Origin: Frankia gtarii
Lineage (GTDB): Bacteria > Actinomycetota > Actinomycetes > Frankiales > Frankiaceae
Length of the DNA: 64,000 bases
Direction of reading: 5' to 3'
Assembly: GCF_025403375.1 (NCBI RefSeq)
Contig: NZ_JAMPTM010000004.1
Coordinates: 1 to 64,000 of the forward strand
How positions within the stretch are numbered: position 1 is the stretch's first letter; the number at the start of each line of letters is the position of its first letter. The position numbers and the translations under genes were made by a program. This document shows, piece after piece, positions 34,098-43,212 of this stretch. A model generated the notes under the pieces. The model ran no database searches. It was given only the letters and a program-made list of their open reading frames with translations, and was not told the origin of the DNA.

Positions 34098-34694
34098 TCA
34101 GGGAGCACGGTCGGGCGGCGCGGCCGTCCAGATTCCGGCGCGGCGCTCGACGACGACGGGAACGAGGCCGAACGGATCCGGGTGCAGCCGGCGGGAGAAG
34201 TCCATCAGCTCCAACCGCCGGGGATCGAGTCTCAGGAGCACGAAGTCGTCCCCGAGCGGGCCTGCGGGAAAGAAGGCGGCCAGGCCCTCCTCCCACTTCG
34301 CGGCGCGCTCGCGCTCGTCGTCGACGACGGTGACGGTCGCCGAGATGCTCAGATACGCGAAGGCCGCACGGTCCTCGACCGCGTACGCCACCCGGCTGTC
34401 GGGGTTCGCGGCGAGGTCGGCGACCTTGCGGGAGCGGGGGCTGGTGCCGATCCACACGGTGAGGTCGTCGGTCACGGCGAGGTGCTGGACGAGCCGGGCG
34501 TGGGGGACGGCCCCGTCGTACGCGACCTGTCCGGACGCATCACGGCGAGCCGCGGCACCCAGGGTGGTCAGGAAACCGTAGGGATTGCCGCGCAGCAGGG
34601 CCCGCGCCGCCGCCAGGGCCTCCTCGACCGGCCCCGCCCCCGCCGCGGACTCAACATCGACATCGACAGCGACAGCGGGATCGACATCGGGCAT
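34098..34694 (-). CDS. Pyridoxamine 5'-phosphate oxidase-fold protein
   Basis: This 198-residue flavin- or F420-binding split-barrel protein starts at the ATG at 34694 and has an Ala/Val/Asp-rich lead. The fold is shown by NPYGFLTTL, the HARLVQHLAVTDDLTVWIGT strand pair and SRKVADLAANPDSRVAYAVE, the usual PPOX strand-helix pattern. The end (LDPRRLELMDF then PDPFGLVPVVVER) fits general stress protein-26-like members. It is divergent from an alcohol dehydrogenase gene. The substrate is unknown. Confidence 0.8.
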   Translation of the reverse strand: MPDVDPAVAVDVDVESAAGAGPVEEALAAARALLRGNPYGFLTTLGAAARRDASGQVAYDGAVPHARLVQHLAVTDDLTVWIGTSPRSRKVADLAANPDSRVAYAVEDRAAFAYLSISATVTVVDDERERAAKWEEGLAAFFPAGPLGDDFVLLRLDPRRLELMDFSRRLHPDPFGLVPVVVERRAGIWTAAPPDRAP

Positions 34695-34850
34695 GGGACG
34701 GACGATAGCGACCGGCGGGCGGCACCCCGACGACCCAATCGTCCTGGATCGGATAGCGTCCAGATGGCAGGTATGGTTCCGGTCGGACTGCGACCGGAAC
34801 GCGACCGTGGTGGACAGCCACCAGGACGACCGTCGGGGAGGCATGGGAAC

Positions 34851-35891
34851 GTGCGAGCGACCCTGCTGGAGGATGTCGGGAAGATCGCGCTGCGCGAGTT
34901 CCCCGACCCGGTCGTCCAACGCCCCACCGACGCGGTGGTGCGCGTCACCGCGAGCTGCATCTGCGGTTCGGACCTGCACCCCTACCGCGGCAAGACGCCC
35001 AGCGTGTTCCCGAAACGCATCGGGCACGAGTTCGTCGGGGTCGTCGAGGACATCGGCGACCAGGTCGGCACCGTGCGGCCCGGCGACGTGGTCGTCGCCC
35101 CCTTCCTGATCAGCTGCGGCACCTGTCGGTACTGCCGCGCCGGCCTGCAGACCTCCTGTGAGAACGGCTCGGTCTGGGGAACCGACGACAGGTCCGGCGC
35201 CCGCTCCGACGCCGGCCAGGGCGACCTGATCAGGGCGCCGTTGGCCGACGGCACCCTGGTGCGGGTCGGCACCGAGCTGCCCGACGCGTTGCTGCCCGAC
35301 GTCCTGGCGCTGTCCGACGTGATGGGCACCGGTCACCACGCCGCGCTCTGCGCGGGGGTGGGTCCGGGTTCCACCGTCGTGGTCGTCGGCGACGGCGCCG
35401 TGGGCCTGTGCGCGGTGCTCGCCGCCCGCCGCCTCGGCGCGGAGCGCGTCGTGGCGATGTCGCGGACGCCGAGCCGGCAGAAGCTGGCGGCCGAGTTCGG
35501 CGCCACCGACATCGTCGCCGGTCGAGGGGCGGAGGGCATCGCGCAGGTGCTCGAGCTGCTCGGCGATGGAGCCGACGCCGTCCTGGAGTGCGTCGGCTCG
35601 CAGGAGTCGCTGGAGCAGGCCGCGGCGGTCGCCCACCCCGGCGGGCGGCTGGGCTGCGTCGGCGCCCCACTGGGCAACCTGCCCCTGGGCCCGTTGTTCA
35701 TGAAGAACGTGCGGCTGGCGGGCGGGGTCGCGCCGGCGCGCGCCTACCTTCCCGAGCTGCTCGACGACGTGCTCGCCGGCCGGCTGCGGCCGGGGCGGAT
35801 CTTCGATCTGGAACTGCCGTTGGACGAGGTCGCCGAGGGCTATCGGGCGATGGACGAGCGCCGGGCGATCAAGGTGCTGCTGCGTCCCTGA
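34851..35891 (+). CDS. Zinc-dependent alcohol dehydrogenase family protein
   Basis: This 346-residue medium-chain dehydrogenase carries the catalytic zinc set (CICGSDLHPYRG with Cys near 38, IGHEFVGVVEDIG with His/Glu near 60) and the structural-zinc loop SCGTCRYCRAGLQTSC near 90-105. The nucleotide-binding motif is VVVVGDGAVGLCAVLAARRL near residue 175. The GTG at 34851 with GGGGAGG upstream is the start that matches the family. Likely reaction: NAD(P)-linked oxidation of an alcohol or polyol. Confidence 0.9.
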   Translation: MRATLLEDVGKIALREFPDPVVQRPTDAVVRVTASCICGSDLHPYRGKTPSVFPKRIGHEFVGVVEDIGDQVGTVRPGDVVVAPFLISCGTCRYCRAGLQTSCENGSVWGTDDRSGARSDAGQGDLIRAPLADGTLVRVGTELPDALLPDVLALSDVMGTGHHAALCAGVGPGSTVVVVGDGAVGLCAVLAARRLGAERVVAMSRTPSRQKLAAEFGATDIVAGRGAEGIAQVLELLGDGADAVLECVGSQESLEQAAAVAHPGGRLGCVGAPLGNLPLGPLFMKNVRLAGGVAPARAYLPELLDDVLAGRLRPGRIFDLELPLDEVAEGYRAMDERRAIKVLLRP

Positions 35892-35977
35892 CGCCGCACC
35901 GCCGCCGACACGCCGTCCCGCCGGGCACGACAGGCATGGCGGTGGACTGCACCACGGCCGGGGCATACGGTTGTTTC

Positions 35978-36076
35978 ATGCGCGCGGATCCCACTCTGGT
36001 CTGCCGCCTGCACGTGGATTTCGCCCGGGTGGCCAGCGCGCTGTGTCGCGTCCCGCGCCGCCCGCTGTCCCACTGA
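35978..36076 (+). CDS. Cys-containing leader peptide upstream of the SsuD-like gene
   Basis: This 32-residue peptide contains LVCRLHVDFARVASALCR, a close match to the leader peptides seen before sulfur-assimilation genes in actinobacteria (L-x-x-R-x-HVDL-x-RV-x-SALCR). The ATG at 35978 starts it. It lies about 170 bp before an alkanesulfonate monooxygenase gene, which fits regulation by cysteine supply, with the ribosome expected to pause at the Cys codons when cysteinyl-tRNA is scarce. Mechanism inferred. Confidence 0.72.
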   Translation: MRADPTLVCRLHVDFARVASALCRVPRRPLSH

Positions 36077-36141
36077 TCGGCGTTGCGGCCGGCCCGTCGA
36101 GCGGCTGACCCGCCGGCAGGATCGCGGGGCTCGCGTCCACT

Positions 36142-36180
36142 GGTCCGGACGCGCCGTCGGTCCGGACGCGCCGTCGGTCC
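36142..36180. repeat. 17-bp tandem repeat between leader peptide and SsuD-like gene
   Basis: GGTCCGGACGCGCCGTC occurs at 36142-36158 and 36159-36175, with a further partial GGTCC. The unit contains the palindrome TCCGGA, so alternative foldings are possible in the leader RNA, but no clear terminator or antiterminator pair was found. Confidence 0.8.
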
Positions 36181-36248
36181 GAGGCTTAAGCCCTTCAGCT
36201 CGTCCTTCCGGCACCTGCCCCTCGCCCTCCGGCATATGGGAGATCCGC

Positions 36249-37358
36249 GTGAGCGTGCACGCACACTGGTTCCTGCCCACCTCGGGAGACAGCCGCAACC
36301 TCGACGCCGCTGCGGTGAGCGCCAAGGAAACCCCCCATCTGCAGCCCGCCGCCCAACGGCCGCCGAGCATCGAATACCTCGCCCAGATCGCCGGCGCGGC
36401 CGAACATCTCGGGTACGAGGCCGTGCTCACCCCGACCGGAACGTGGTGCGAGGACGCCTGGCTCACCACCGCGGCCCTGCTGCGCGAGACCACCCGGCTG
36501 CGTTTCCTGGTGGCGTTGCGGCCCGGCTTCCTCAGCCCCACCCTCGCCGCGCAGATGGCGGCGACCTACCAGCACATCTCCGGCGGACGACTGCTGCTCA
36601 ACGTGGTCACCGGCGGCGACGCCGACGAACAGCAGCGCTTCGGCGACTGGTTGAACCACGACGCCCGGTACCGGCGTACCGAGGAGTTCCTGCAGGTCGT
36701 CCGGGGGGCGTGGACGGGCCGGCCGTTCACCTTCGACGGCGAGCACTACGCGGTGCGGGGTGCCACCGTCCGGGAGCGTCCCGATCCGACGCCGCCGATC
36801 TTCTTCGGTGGCGCCTCCCCCGCGGCCGAACTCGTCGCCGCCCGGCAGTCCGACGTCTACCTGATGTGGGGCGAGCCGCCGGCCGCCGTCGCCGAGCGGC
36901 TCGACCGGATGCGCCCGCTGGCCAAGGAACAGGACCGCGAGCTGACATTCGGTATCCGGCTGCATGTCATCACCCGGGACACCGCCGCCGCCGCCTGGGC
37001 GGTCGCCGACGAGCTGCTCGCCCAGCTCGATCCGGCGGCGATCGCCGCGGCGCAGCGGCGTTTCGCCCGGACCGAGTCCGTGGGACAGCAGCGGATGGCG
37101 GCCCTGCACCGCGGCAGCAGCGACGCCCTGGAGATCTCCCCGAACCTCTGGGCGGGCTTCGGCCTCGTCCGCGGCGGCGCCGGCACCGCGCTCGTCGGCA
37201 GCCACGCCGAGGTCGCGGACCGCATCGCGGAATACCACGACCTCGGCATCGAGCACGTCATCCTCTCCGGCCACCCGCACCTGGAGGAGGCGTACTGGTT
37301 CGCCGAGGGCGTTCTGCCCCTGCTGCGCCGCCGGGGACTGCTCGCCGAGACGCCGTAG
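36249..37358 (+). CDS. ssuD: FMNH2-dependent alkanesulfonate monooxygenase
   Basis: This 369-residue luciferase-like enzyme releases sulfite from alkanesulfonates using FMNH2 and oxygen, a sulfur-starvation activity. Matches to SsuD are MSVHAHWFLPTSGDSRNLD at the N-terminus, HISGGRLLLNVVTGGDADEQ near residue 115, and the C-terminal block NLWAGFGLVRGGAGTALVGS then VILSGHPHLEEAYWFAEGV. The GTG at 36249 has GGGAG eight bases upstream. It is preceded by a Cys leader peptide. No SsuE flavin reductase or SsuABC importer gene is adjacent, so it must use a reductase and uptake system from elsewhere, perhaps the ABC importer at 42-47 kb. Confidence 0.88.
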   Translation: MSVHAHWFLPTSGDSRNLDAAAVSAKETPHLQPAAQRPPSIEYLAQIAGAAEHLGYEAVLTPTGTWCEDAWLTTAALLRETTRLRFLVALRPGFLSPTLAAQMAATYQHISGGRLLLNVVTGGDADEQQRFGDWLNHDARYRRTEEFLQVVRGAWTGRPFTFDGEHYAVRGATVRERPDPTPPIFFGGASPAAELVAARQSDVYLMWGEPPAAVAERLDRMRPLAKEQDRELTFGIRLHVITRDTAAAAWAVADELLAQLDPAAIAAAQRRFARTESVGQQRMAALHRGSSDALEISPNLWAGFGLVRGGAGTALVGSHAEVADRIAEYHDLGIEHVILSGHPHLEEAYWFAEGVLPLLRRRGLLAETP

Positions 37359-37480
37359 ACCGCGCACGTGTCCCGCGGGGGCAGGATCCGGGCCGGATAC
37401 ACCCCGTCCCTCGATGCAGGCGCGAAGTCACCCACTATGGTAGTTCGGTGACATTCCGCCAACACGAAGGGCGCGACACG

Positions 37481-38434
37481 GTGACGGGAACCGAGAGCGT
37501 ACTGAGCACCGTCGGCGAGAGCCCGGAGGAATCCGGCGGCGCGCGGGCCGGCCAGGCACCGGACGGCGCCGGCCAGGACCTGAAGATCGACGTGCCGCAT
37601 CCGGCCCGCATGTACGACTACTTCCTCGGCGGCAAGGACAACTTCCCCGCCGACCGCAAGACCGCGGAACAGGTCCTCGACGTGTTTCCGAACTCCCGGA
37701 TCGTGGTCCGGCAGAACCGCCTGTTCATGACCCGGACGACCCGCTACCTGGCCGCCGAGCTCGGCGTACGCCAGTTCCTCGACATCGGCACGGGCATCCC
37801 GACCTCGCCGAACCTGCACGAGGTCGCCCAGAACGTCGCCCCCGACGCACGGATCGTCTACACCGACAACGATCCGATCGTGCTCGCCCACGCCCGCGCC
37901 CTGCTGGCCAGCACCCCGCAGGGACGCACCGCCTACATCGACGCGGACCTGCGCGACACCCGCCGCATCCTCACCGCCCCCGAGCTGCACGAGACTCTCG
38001 ACCTGACCAGGCCGATCGCACTGTCCCTCATCGCGATCTTCCACTTCATCCCGGACGGCGACGACCCATACGGGATCATGCGCCACCTCGTCGACCTGCT
38101 CCCGTCGGGCAGCTACGTCTCGCTGACCCACCTGACCGCCGACTTCGACCCGGCGATGCGCGAGGTCGAGCGGGCCTACCTGGCCAGCGGCGTCCCCATG
38201 CACCTGCGCACCCGCGCCCAGGTCGAACGGTTCTTCGACGGCTTGGACCTCGTGGAACCCGGGCTGCAGATCGTCCACCGCTGGCGGCCCGAGTTCGCGG
38301 ACCCGGCCGAGACGGACCCTGCCGGCGACGGCGCGACCGCGACAGACCCGGCCTCGCGCGTGAAGGCCATCCCGCTGTCGGAACTGACCGACGCGCAGGT
38401 AAGCATCTACGGCGCGGTCGGCTACAAGCCCTGA
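37481..38434 (+). CDS. SAV2177/DUF574-type SAM-dependent methyltransferase
   Basis: This 317-residue protein belongs to the actinobacterial DUF574 family, common in multiple copies in Streptomyces and Frankia. Marks are HPARMYDYFLGGKDNFPADR near residue 40, RQFLDIGTGIPTSPNLHEVA near 95 (SAM motif I) and IVYTDNDPIVLAHARALL near 125. The GTG at 37481 has GAAGGG upstream; a GTG at 37448 is less likely. The family methylates unknown small molecules or is regulatory. It converges on the sulfur operon with a 27-bp gap. Confidence 0.9.
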   Translation: MTGTESVLSTVGESPEESGGARAGQAPDGAGQDLKIDVPHPARMYDYFLGGKDNFPADRKTAEQVLDVFPNSRIVVRQNRLFMTRTTRYLAAELGVRQFLDIGTGIPTSPNLHEVAQNVAPDARIVYTDNDPIVLAHARALLASTPQGRTAYIDADLRDTRRILTAPELHETLDLTRPIALSLIAIFHFIPDGDDPYGIMRHLVDLLPSGSYVSLTHLTADFDPAMREVERAYLASGVPMHLRTRAQVERFFDGLDLVEPGLQIVHRWRPEFADPAETDPAGDGATATDPASRVKAIPLSELTDAQVSIYGAVGYKP

Positions 38435-38461
38435 CGCGGGTCGGGCCCGACGGTGGTGGCG

Positions 38462-39823
38462 TCAGGTGGCCGCCTCCGACCGGGACGCGTAGCGGCTGGG
38501 CGGGCGCGGCAGGCCGAGGTGCTCGCGCAGCGTGCGGCCGGTGTAGGCGGTGCGGAACAGACCGCGGCGGCGCAGCTCGGGGATGACCAGGTCGACGAAG
38601 TCGTCCAGCGTGCCCGGCAGATACGGGAAGATCACGTTGAAGCCGTCGGCGGCGCGCTGCTCGAACCACTCCTGGATGTGGTCGGCCACGGTCGTCGGCG
38701 TGCCGACCAGGGTCCGGTCGTCCCGGGCGATCTGCTCGGCGAGCTGGCGGATGGTCAGGTTGTCCGCCCGAGCCTGGTCGAGAATCTGCCGCTGGCCGCT
38801 GAGACTCTGGTTGGACGGTGGCAGTTCGGGCAGCGTGCCGTCGAGGGGGAAACGGGTGAGATCGAACCCGCCGAGCCGGTAGGTGAGGTCGGCGAGCGCC
38901 ACCCGCGGGTCGAGCAACGACCGCAACGCGGCGATCTTGTCCTCCGCCTCGGCCTGGGTCCGTCCCACGATGGTGGACAGCGCGGGCAGCACGAGCACGT
39001 GGTCGGGGTTGCGCCCGGCGGCCGCGGCCCGCGCCTTGATGTCGGCGTAGTGCGCCTGCGCCTGCGGCAGGGCCGGCGGCGCAGTGAAGATCACCTCGCC
39101 GACTCGGGCCGCGAGCTCCCGCCCCGTCTCGGAGGCGCCGGCCTGGACGACGACCGGGCGGCCCTGTGGCGGCCGCGCGATGTTCAGTGGCCCGCTGACC
39201 CGGAAATGCGTCCCGGCATGGTTCAGCCAGTGGAGCTTCTCGGGGTCGAAGTAGACCCCGCTGGCCTGGTCGTGCCGGAAGGCGTCGTCGTCGAAGCTGT
39301 CCCACAGCCCGGTCACCACGTCGTGGAACTCGGCGGCCCGGGCGTAGCGCAGCTCGTGCTCGACGTGGCTGTCCAGCCCGAAGTTGCGCGCCTCCGCGTC
39401 GTTGAGGGAGGTGACGAGGTTCCAGCCGGCCCGTCCACCGGACAGATGGTCCAGCGAGGCGAAGGTCCGGGCCAGGTGGTAGGGCTCGTTGTAGGTCGTC
39501 GACGCCGTCGCGACGAGCCCGATGTGGGTGGTCGCCGTGGCGAGCGCGGCGAGCAGGGTCGTCGGTTCGAACGAGTCGTTGACGACCGAGACGCGGGAAA
39601 GCACCTCCTGGCTGGTCAGCGGGACACCGACCAGGTCGGCGAGGAAGATCGCGTCGAAGGTCCCCCGCTCAGCGGTGCGCGCCAGCTCGATCACATGCCG
39701 GATGTTCACCCCGGCGTCGGCGACGGCCTGGGGGTGCCGCCAGGCGGCGAGGAACTCCCCCGGCGGCTTGAGGAAGGCGTTGAGGTGCACCTGACCGGTC
39801 CGCCGCGCTTCGGTCGACGTCAT
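38462..39823 (-). CDS. Luciferase-like flavin monooxygenase, NtaA/SnaA/DszA type (last gene of sulfur operon)
   Basis: This 453-residue FMNH2-dependent oxygenase contains the TYNEPYHLARTFASLDHLSGGR segment near residue 110 and AGWNLVTS just after. VHLNAFLKPPGEFLAAWRHP is at the start and LREHLGLPRP at the end. It closely resembles the next upstream gene, so the two are probably paralogues with different substrates. Its ATG overlaps that gene's stop (ATGA). Such enzymes split C-S or C-N bonds in sulfones, sulfonates or aminopolycarboxylates. Confidence 0.88.
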   Translation of the reverse strand: MTSTEARRTGQVHLNAFLKPPGEFLAAWRHPQAVADAGVNIRHVIELARTAERGTFDAIFLADLVGVPLTSQEVLSRVSVVNDSFEPTTLLAALATATTHIGLVATASTTYNEPYHLARTFASLDHLSGGRAGWNLVTSLNDAEARNFGLDSHVEHELRYARAAEFHDVVTGLWDSFDDDAFRHDQASGVYFDPEKLHWLNHAGTHFRVSGPLNIARPPQGRPVVVQAGASETGRELAARVGEVIFTAPPALPQAQAHYADIKARAAAAGRNPDHVLVLPALSTIVGRTQAEAEDKIAALRSLLDPRVALADLTYRLGGFDLTRFPLDGTLPELPPSNQSLSGQRQILDQARADNLTIRQLAEQIARDDRTLVGTPTTVADHIQEWFEQRAADGFNVIFPYLPGTLDDFVDLVIPELRRRGLFRTAYTGRTLREHLGLPRPPSRYASRSEAAT

Positions 39824-41232
39824 CGGCTGACCGCCTCACTCGTTTCGGCACCGGACTCGGCACCGGACTCGGCGCCTACGTCGGCGCGGTCCTCGGGGCC
39901 CGGTCGGGCGCTCGGCCGCGGCAGGCCGAGATGCCCGCGCAGCGTGGTCTCGGTGTAGGACTCGCGGAACAGGCCCCGGCGGCGCAGCTCCGGCACGACG
40001 TGGTCGACGAAGTCCTCGGCGGCGCCGGGCAGGTAGGGGAAGCCGACGTTGAAACCGTCCGCGCCGCGCCCGGTGAACCATTCCTCGACATGGTCGGCGA
40101 TCGTCTCCGGCGTACCGATGATCATGCCGCCGCCCGAGGACCGCCGGGCGAGCTCCCGGATCGTCAGGTTCTCGCCGCGGGCGAGGCCGACCATCTGCTC
40201 CTGGCGGCTGCGGCTGCCGTTCGTCTCGCCGATCTCGGGCAGCGGCCCGTCCAGCGGATAGCCGGACAGGTCCAGGTCGCCGACGGTGTCCTGGACGAGG
40301 CGGCGGGCCACGTCGTCGTGGATGAGATCCAGCAGTTCGTCGCGCCGTGCGCGGGCGGCGGCCTCGGTGTCGGCGACGATCGGCGCGAGGACCGGCCAGA
40401 TCAGCAGATGGTCGGGGTTGCGCCCCCGCGCCGCGGCTCGCGTCTTCACGTCGGCGTAGAACCGCTGCGCACCGGCCAGCTCGCGCTGCGCGGTGAACAC
40501 CACCTCGCCGTCGCGGGCGGCGAAGTCCCTGCCCGCCTCGGACGAACCGGCCTGGAAGATGACCGGGTGGCCCTGCGGCGGGCGGGAGATGCTCAGTGGC
40601 CCGCGCACGGTGAAGTGCTCGCCGCGGTGATGCGGGGTGTGCAGGCCGGCGGGGTCGTAGTAACGGCCCGCGGCGGTGTCCCGCAGCACGGCGCCGTCGT
40701 CGAAGCTGTCCCACAGCGCGCGGACGACGTCGACGAACTCCGCGGCGCGCCGGTACCGCAGGTCGTGTTCCAGGTGGGTGTCGCGCCCGAAGTTCGCGGC
40801 CTCCCGCGGGCTCACCGAGGTCACCACGTTCCAGCCGGCGCGCCCGGCGGACAGATGGTCGAGTGAGGCGAACTTGCGGGCGACGTGGAACGGCTCGTTG
40901 TAGGTCGTGCTGGCCGTGCCGACCAGGCCGATCCGCTCGGTCACCGTGGACAGCGCGGCCAGCAGGGTCAGGGGTTCGAAGGTGTTCGACCGGGCGGTGC
41001 GGGGCAGCGAGTCCAGGTGCGCGCCCGAGACCGCGAGGAGGTCGGCGACGAACACGACGTCGAAGGTGCCGCGCTCCAGCGTCTGCGCGACCCGGATGTG
41101 ATGGGCGAGGTCGAGTCCGCCGTCGGGCGGCGACAGCGGATGGCGCCAGCCGGCGATGTGACCGCCGGCGCCCTGCAGCACGGCACCGAACGTCAGCATC
41201 CGCCGCCCACGGCCGTTGCGGGTGGTTGTCAT
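39820..41232 (-). CDS. Luciferase-like flavin monooxygenase, NtaA/SnaA/DszA type (second copy)
   Basis: This 470-residue paralogue of the downstream gene starts RMLTFGAVLQGAGGHIAGWR and has TYNEPFHVARKFASLDHLSA and AGWNVVTSV. It ends with an acidic SGAESGAETSEAVSR-type tail. Both ends overlap neighbours by ATGA, so translation is coupled across three oxygenase genes. It is closer in layout to the monooxygenase at 3685-5109 than to SsuD. FMNH2-dependent oxidation of an imported organosulfur compound is likely but not shown. Confidence 0.88.
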   Translation of the reverse strand: MTTTRNGRGRRMLTFGAVLQGAGGHIAGWRHPLSPPDGGLDLAHHIRVAQTLERGTFDVVFVADLLAVSGAHLDSLPRTARSNTFEPLTLLAALSTVTERIGLVGTASTTYNEPFHVARKFASLDHLSAGRAGWNVVTSVSPREAANFGRDTHLEHDLRYRRAAEFVDVVRALWDSFDDGAVLRDTAAGRYYDPAGLHTPHHRGEHFTVRGPLSISRPPQGHPVIFQAGSSEAGRDFAARDGEVVFTAQRELAGAQRFYADVKTRAAARGRNPDHLLIWPVLAPIVADTEAAARARRDELLDLIHDDVARRLVQDTVGDLDLSGYPLDGPLPEIGETNGSRSRQEQMVGLARGENLTIRELARRSSGGGMIIGTPETIADHVEEWFTGRGADGFNVGFPYLPGAAEDFVDHVVPELRRRGLFRESYTETTLRGHLGLPRPSARPGPEDRADVGAESGAESGAETSEAVSR

Positions 41233-42326
41233 CTACTGTTCCTCTCCGGGCCGATCGGAGTCGGCCTGTCGGGCACGGGTGCGGGCACGGGCACGGGTGC
41301 GGGCCGCCAGCCCAGCGCCGGGGCGATCTCGGTGGCGATGAGCTCCATACGGCGCAGCGTCGCATCGAGGTCGGCCGCCGCACCGGCCTCACCCTGCACC
41401 GCGGCGATGAAGTACGACACGGCGGCGGGGCCGACGGGGTTGGTCGCGAGACTGTGGATCACCACGCCGACGGGGCCGTGGTGGACGTTCATCGCGTCGA
41501 GCGCGGCGCCGTCGTCGAGGTCGGGGGAAAAACCGAAGTGCCCCAGGTAGGGCCGGAACCGGGCGATGTCAGGGGCCAGGTCCACCCGGGCGGTCAGCCG
41601 GTCCGGCCCGGGGAACACCCCGTGCGAGACGGCGAGCCGTGCCCCCGCGGGCGCCGAATGGACGGCAGGGCGGGCGGCCAGATGGGCGGCCAGGTAGGCG
41701 TCGGCGAGGGGACGCTGCGCGGAAGCCGCCGGGCCGATGCCCAGCAGCAGCCCGTCGCCGGCCCGCGCCGCCGCCCGCGCCCCATCTGCGCTCGTCGTCG
41801 AGTCCCAGAACCGGCTGGTGAGGGTCGGCGCGGACGGATGCAGCCGCAGCCCGTCGGTCCCGGCGATCTGCTCGCCGACAAGCAGGTCCCGCAGCCGGCT
41901 GCGTGCCTGGGCAAACAGCTCCCGGCGGCGGGCAGCGTCGCGTCCGAAGGCGCCGAAGGCGGGTGTGCTCGGGCCGCCGGTGCCGAGCCCGAGCTGCAGA
42001 CGACCGCCGCTGAGCGCGTCGAGGACGGCGGCGTCCTCGGCGAGGCGGATCGGATCCTCCAGCGGCAGGACGACGACGGCGGTGCCCAGCTCGATGCGCC
42101 GGGTCGCCTGGGCGGCCGCGGCGAGCAGCAGCAGCGGCGACGGCAGGCGACCATAGTCGGGCGAGAAGTGATGCTGGGCGAGCCAGCCGCCGTCGAACCC
42201 GAGCTCCTCGCCCGCGACGAAAAGCTCCACCAGCTCGCGGTAGACGGCGCCGACCGGCCGTCCGCGGCCGTGCACATGGGTCAGGAAGCCCAGCCTGAAC
42301 GGGCCGGGTCCGCCGGATACTGTCAT
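41229..42326 (-). CDS. Luciferase-like monooxygenase, third copy in sulfur operon
   Basis: This 365-residue oxygenase is of the shorter luciferase-like type. The family core is LGFLTHVHGRGRPVGAVYRE at the start, WLAQHHFSPDYGRLPSPLLL near residue 55 and LSGGRLQLGLGTGGPSTPAF near 110. I start it at the ATG at 42326 behind GAAAGGA; a start nine residues upstream is possible. The C-terminus has a VPVPAPVP repeat encoded by a GGGCAC-type microrepeat. It overlaps the next oxygenase gene by ATGA. It follows the ABC importer genes, so it probably acts on what they import. Confidence 0.85.
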   Translation of the reverse strand: MTVSGGPGPFRLGFLTHVHGRGRPVGAVYRELVELFVAGEELGFDGGWLAQHHFSPDYGRLPSPLLLLAAAAQATRRIELGTAVVVLPLEDPIRLAEDAAVLDALSGGRLQLGLGTGGPSTPAFGAFGRDAARRRELFAQARSRLRDLLVGEQIAGTDGLRLHPSAPTLTSRFWDSTTSADGARAAARAGDGLLLGIGPAASAQRPLADAYLAAHLAARPAVHSAPAGARLAVSHGVFPGPDRLTARVDLAPDIARFRPYLGHFGFSPDLDDGAALDAMNVHHGPVGVVIHSLATNPVGPAAVSYFIAAVQGEAGAAADLDATLRRMELIATEIAPALGWRPAPVPVPAPVPDRPTPIGPERNSR

Positions 42327-42381
42327 CCTGTCCTTTCTCGTCGGGTCGGACAACTCTCGTCGGGTCGGGCGGCCTGCCCGG

Positions 42382-43212
42382 TCAGGGCGGCGGCAGTCGT
42401 GGCACCGCCGCGAGCAGCGCCTGGGTGTAGGGATGCGCCGGCCGGGACAGTACGGCGTCGGTCGCGCCCTGCTCGACCAGCGTGCCGTCGCGCATGACGG
42501 CGATCTGGTCGCAGAGCCGGGCGACCACGCCGACGTCGTGGGAGACGAGTACGAGGCCGAGCCGGTGCCGCTGCGCCAGCTGGCCGAGCAGATCCAGGAT
42601 CTGGGCGCGGACGGCGACGTCGAGGGCGCTGACCGGCTCGTCGCCGACGAGCACCCGCGGCCGGGGCGCCAGCGCCCGGGCGATGGCGATGCGCTGGCGC
42701 TGACCGCCGGAGAACTCGTGCGGATAGCGCCCGCGGACGTCGGGATCGAGGTCGACCGCCCGTAGCACCTCGTCGACCCGCTCGCGGTGGTCGCCGGGAA
42801 CGCCCAGGCAGGCCAGCGGCTCCGCGACGGCCGCGCCGACGGTCATCCGCGGGTCGAGCGATCCGGCCGGATCCTGGAACACGACCTGGACCTCGCGGCG
42901 GAACCAGCGAAGCGCCCGCGGGCGTCCGGGAACAACCGGCCGGCCCCGGTAGCGGACGGTGCCGGCATCGGGGCGGTCCAGGCCCAGGAGCAGGCGAACG
43001 AGGGTCGACTTACCCGACCCGGACTCGCCGACGATGCCGAGCGCCGCGCCGTCGGCGAGGCGCAGGGTCACATCGTGCACGGCGTGGCGGACGCCCGGCG
43101 GGCCGAACGGGGACGTCCGCGGCAGGCGGTAGCTCCGGCCGAGCCCCTCGGCCTCGAACAACGGCCCGACGGCGGTCGCGTCGCCGCCGGCCTGCTCCCT
43201 CACCGCGGTCAC
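42382..43212 (-). CDS. ABC importer ATP-binding protein, DppF/OppF type
   Basis: This ATPase of about 276 residues powers the family-5 importer encoded upstream. Walker A is [20 protein letters not shown] near residue 80, the signature is FSGGQRQRIAIARAL near 170, and Walker B is VLVGDEPVSALD. The C-terminal HPYTQALLAAVPRLPPP is the usual OppF end. The GTG at 43212 overlaps the partner ATPase stop by GTGA; a longer frame to 43257 overlaps that gene further. The importer is complete: receptor, two permeases, two ATPases. Confidence 0.9.
   Translation of the reverse strand: MTAVREQAGGDATAVGPLFEAEGLGRSYRLPRTSPFGPPGVRHAVHDVTLRLADGAALGIVGESGSGKSTLVRLLLGLDRPDAGTVRYRGRPVVPGRPRALRWFRREVQVVFQDPAGSLDPRMTVGAAVAEPLACLGVPGDHRERVDEVLRAVDLDPDVRGRYPHEFSGGQRQRIAIARALAPRPRVLVGDEPVSALDVAVRAQILDLLGQLAQRHRLGLVLVSHDVGVVARLCDQIAVMRDGTLVEQGATDAVLSRPAHPYTQALLAAVPRLPPP

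Noticed and set aside
34182-35891. 569-residue form of the alcohol dehydrogenase
   Set aside because: The part before the GTG at 34851 is antisense to the PPOX-fold gene and has no conservation; the shorter start has a good ribosome site.
36083-38434. 783-residue plus-strand frame covering the SsuD-like and methyltransferase genes
   Set aside because: Its first two-thirds are an Arg/Pro-rich shadow of the SsuD-like gene in another frame; only the part from 37481 encodes the DUF574 methyltransferase.
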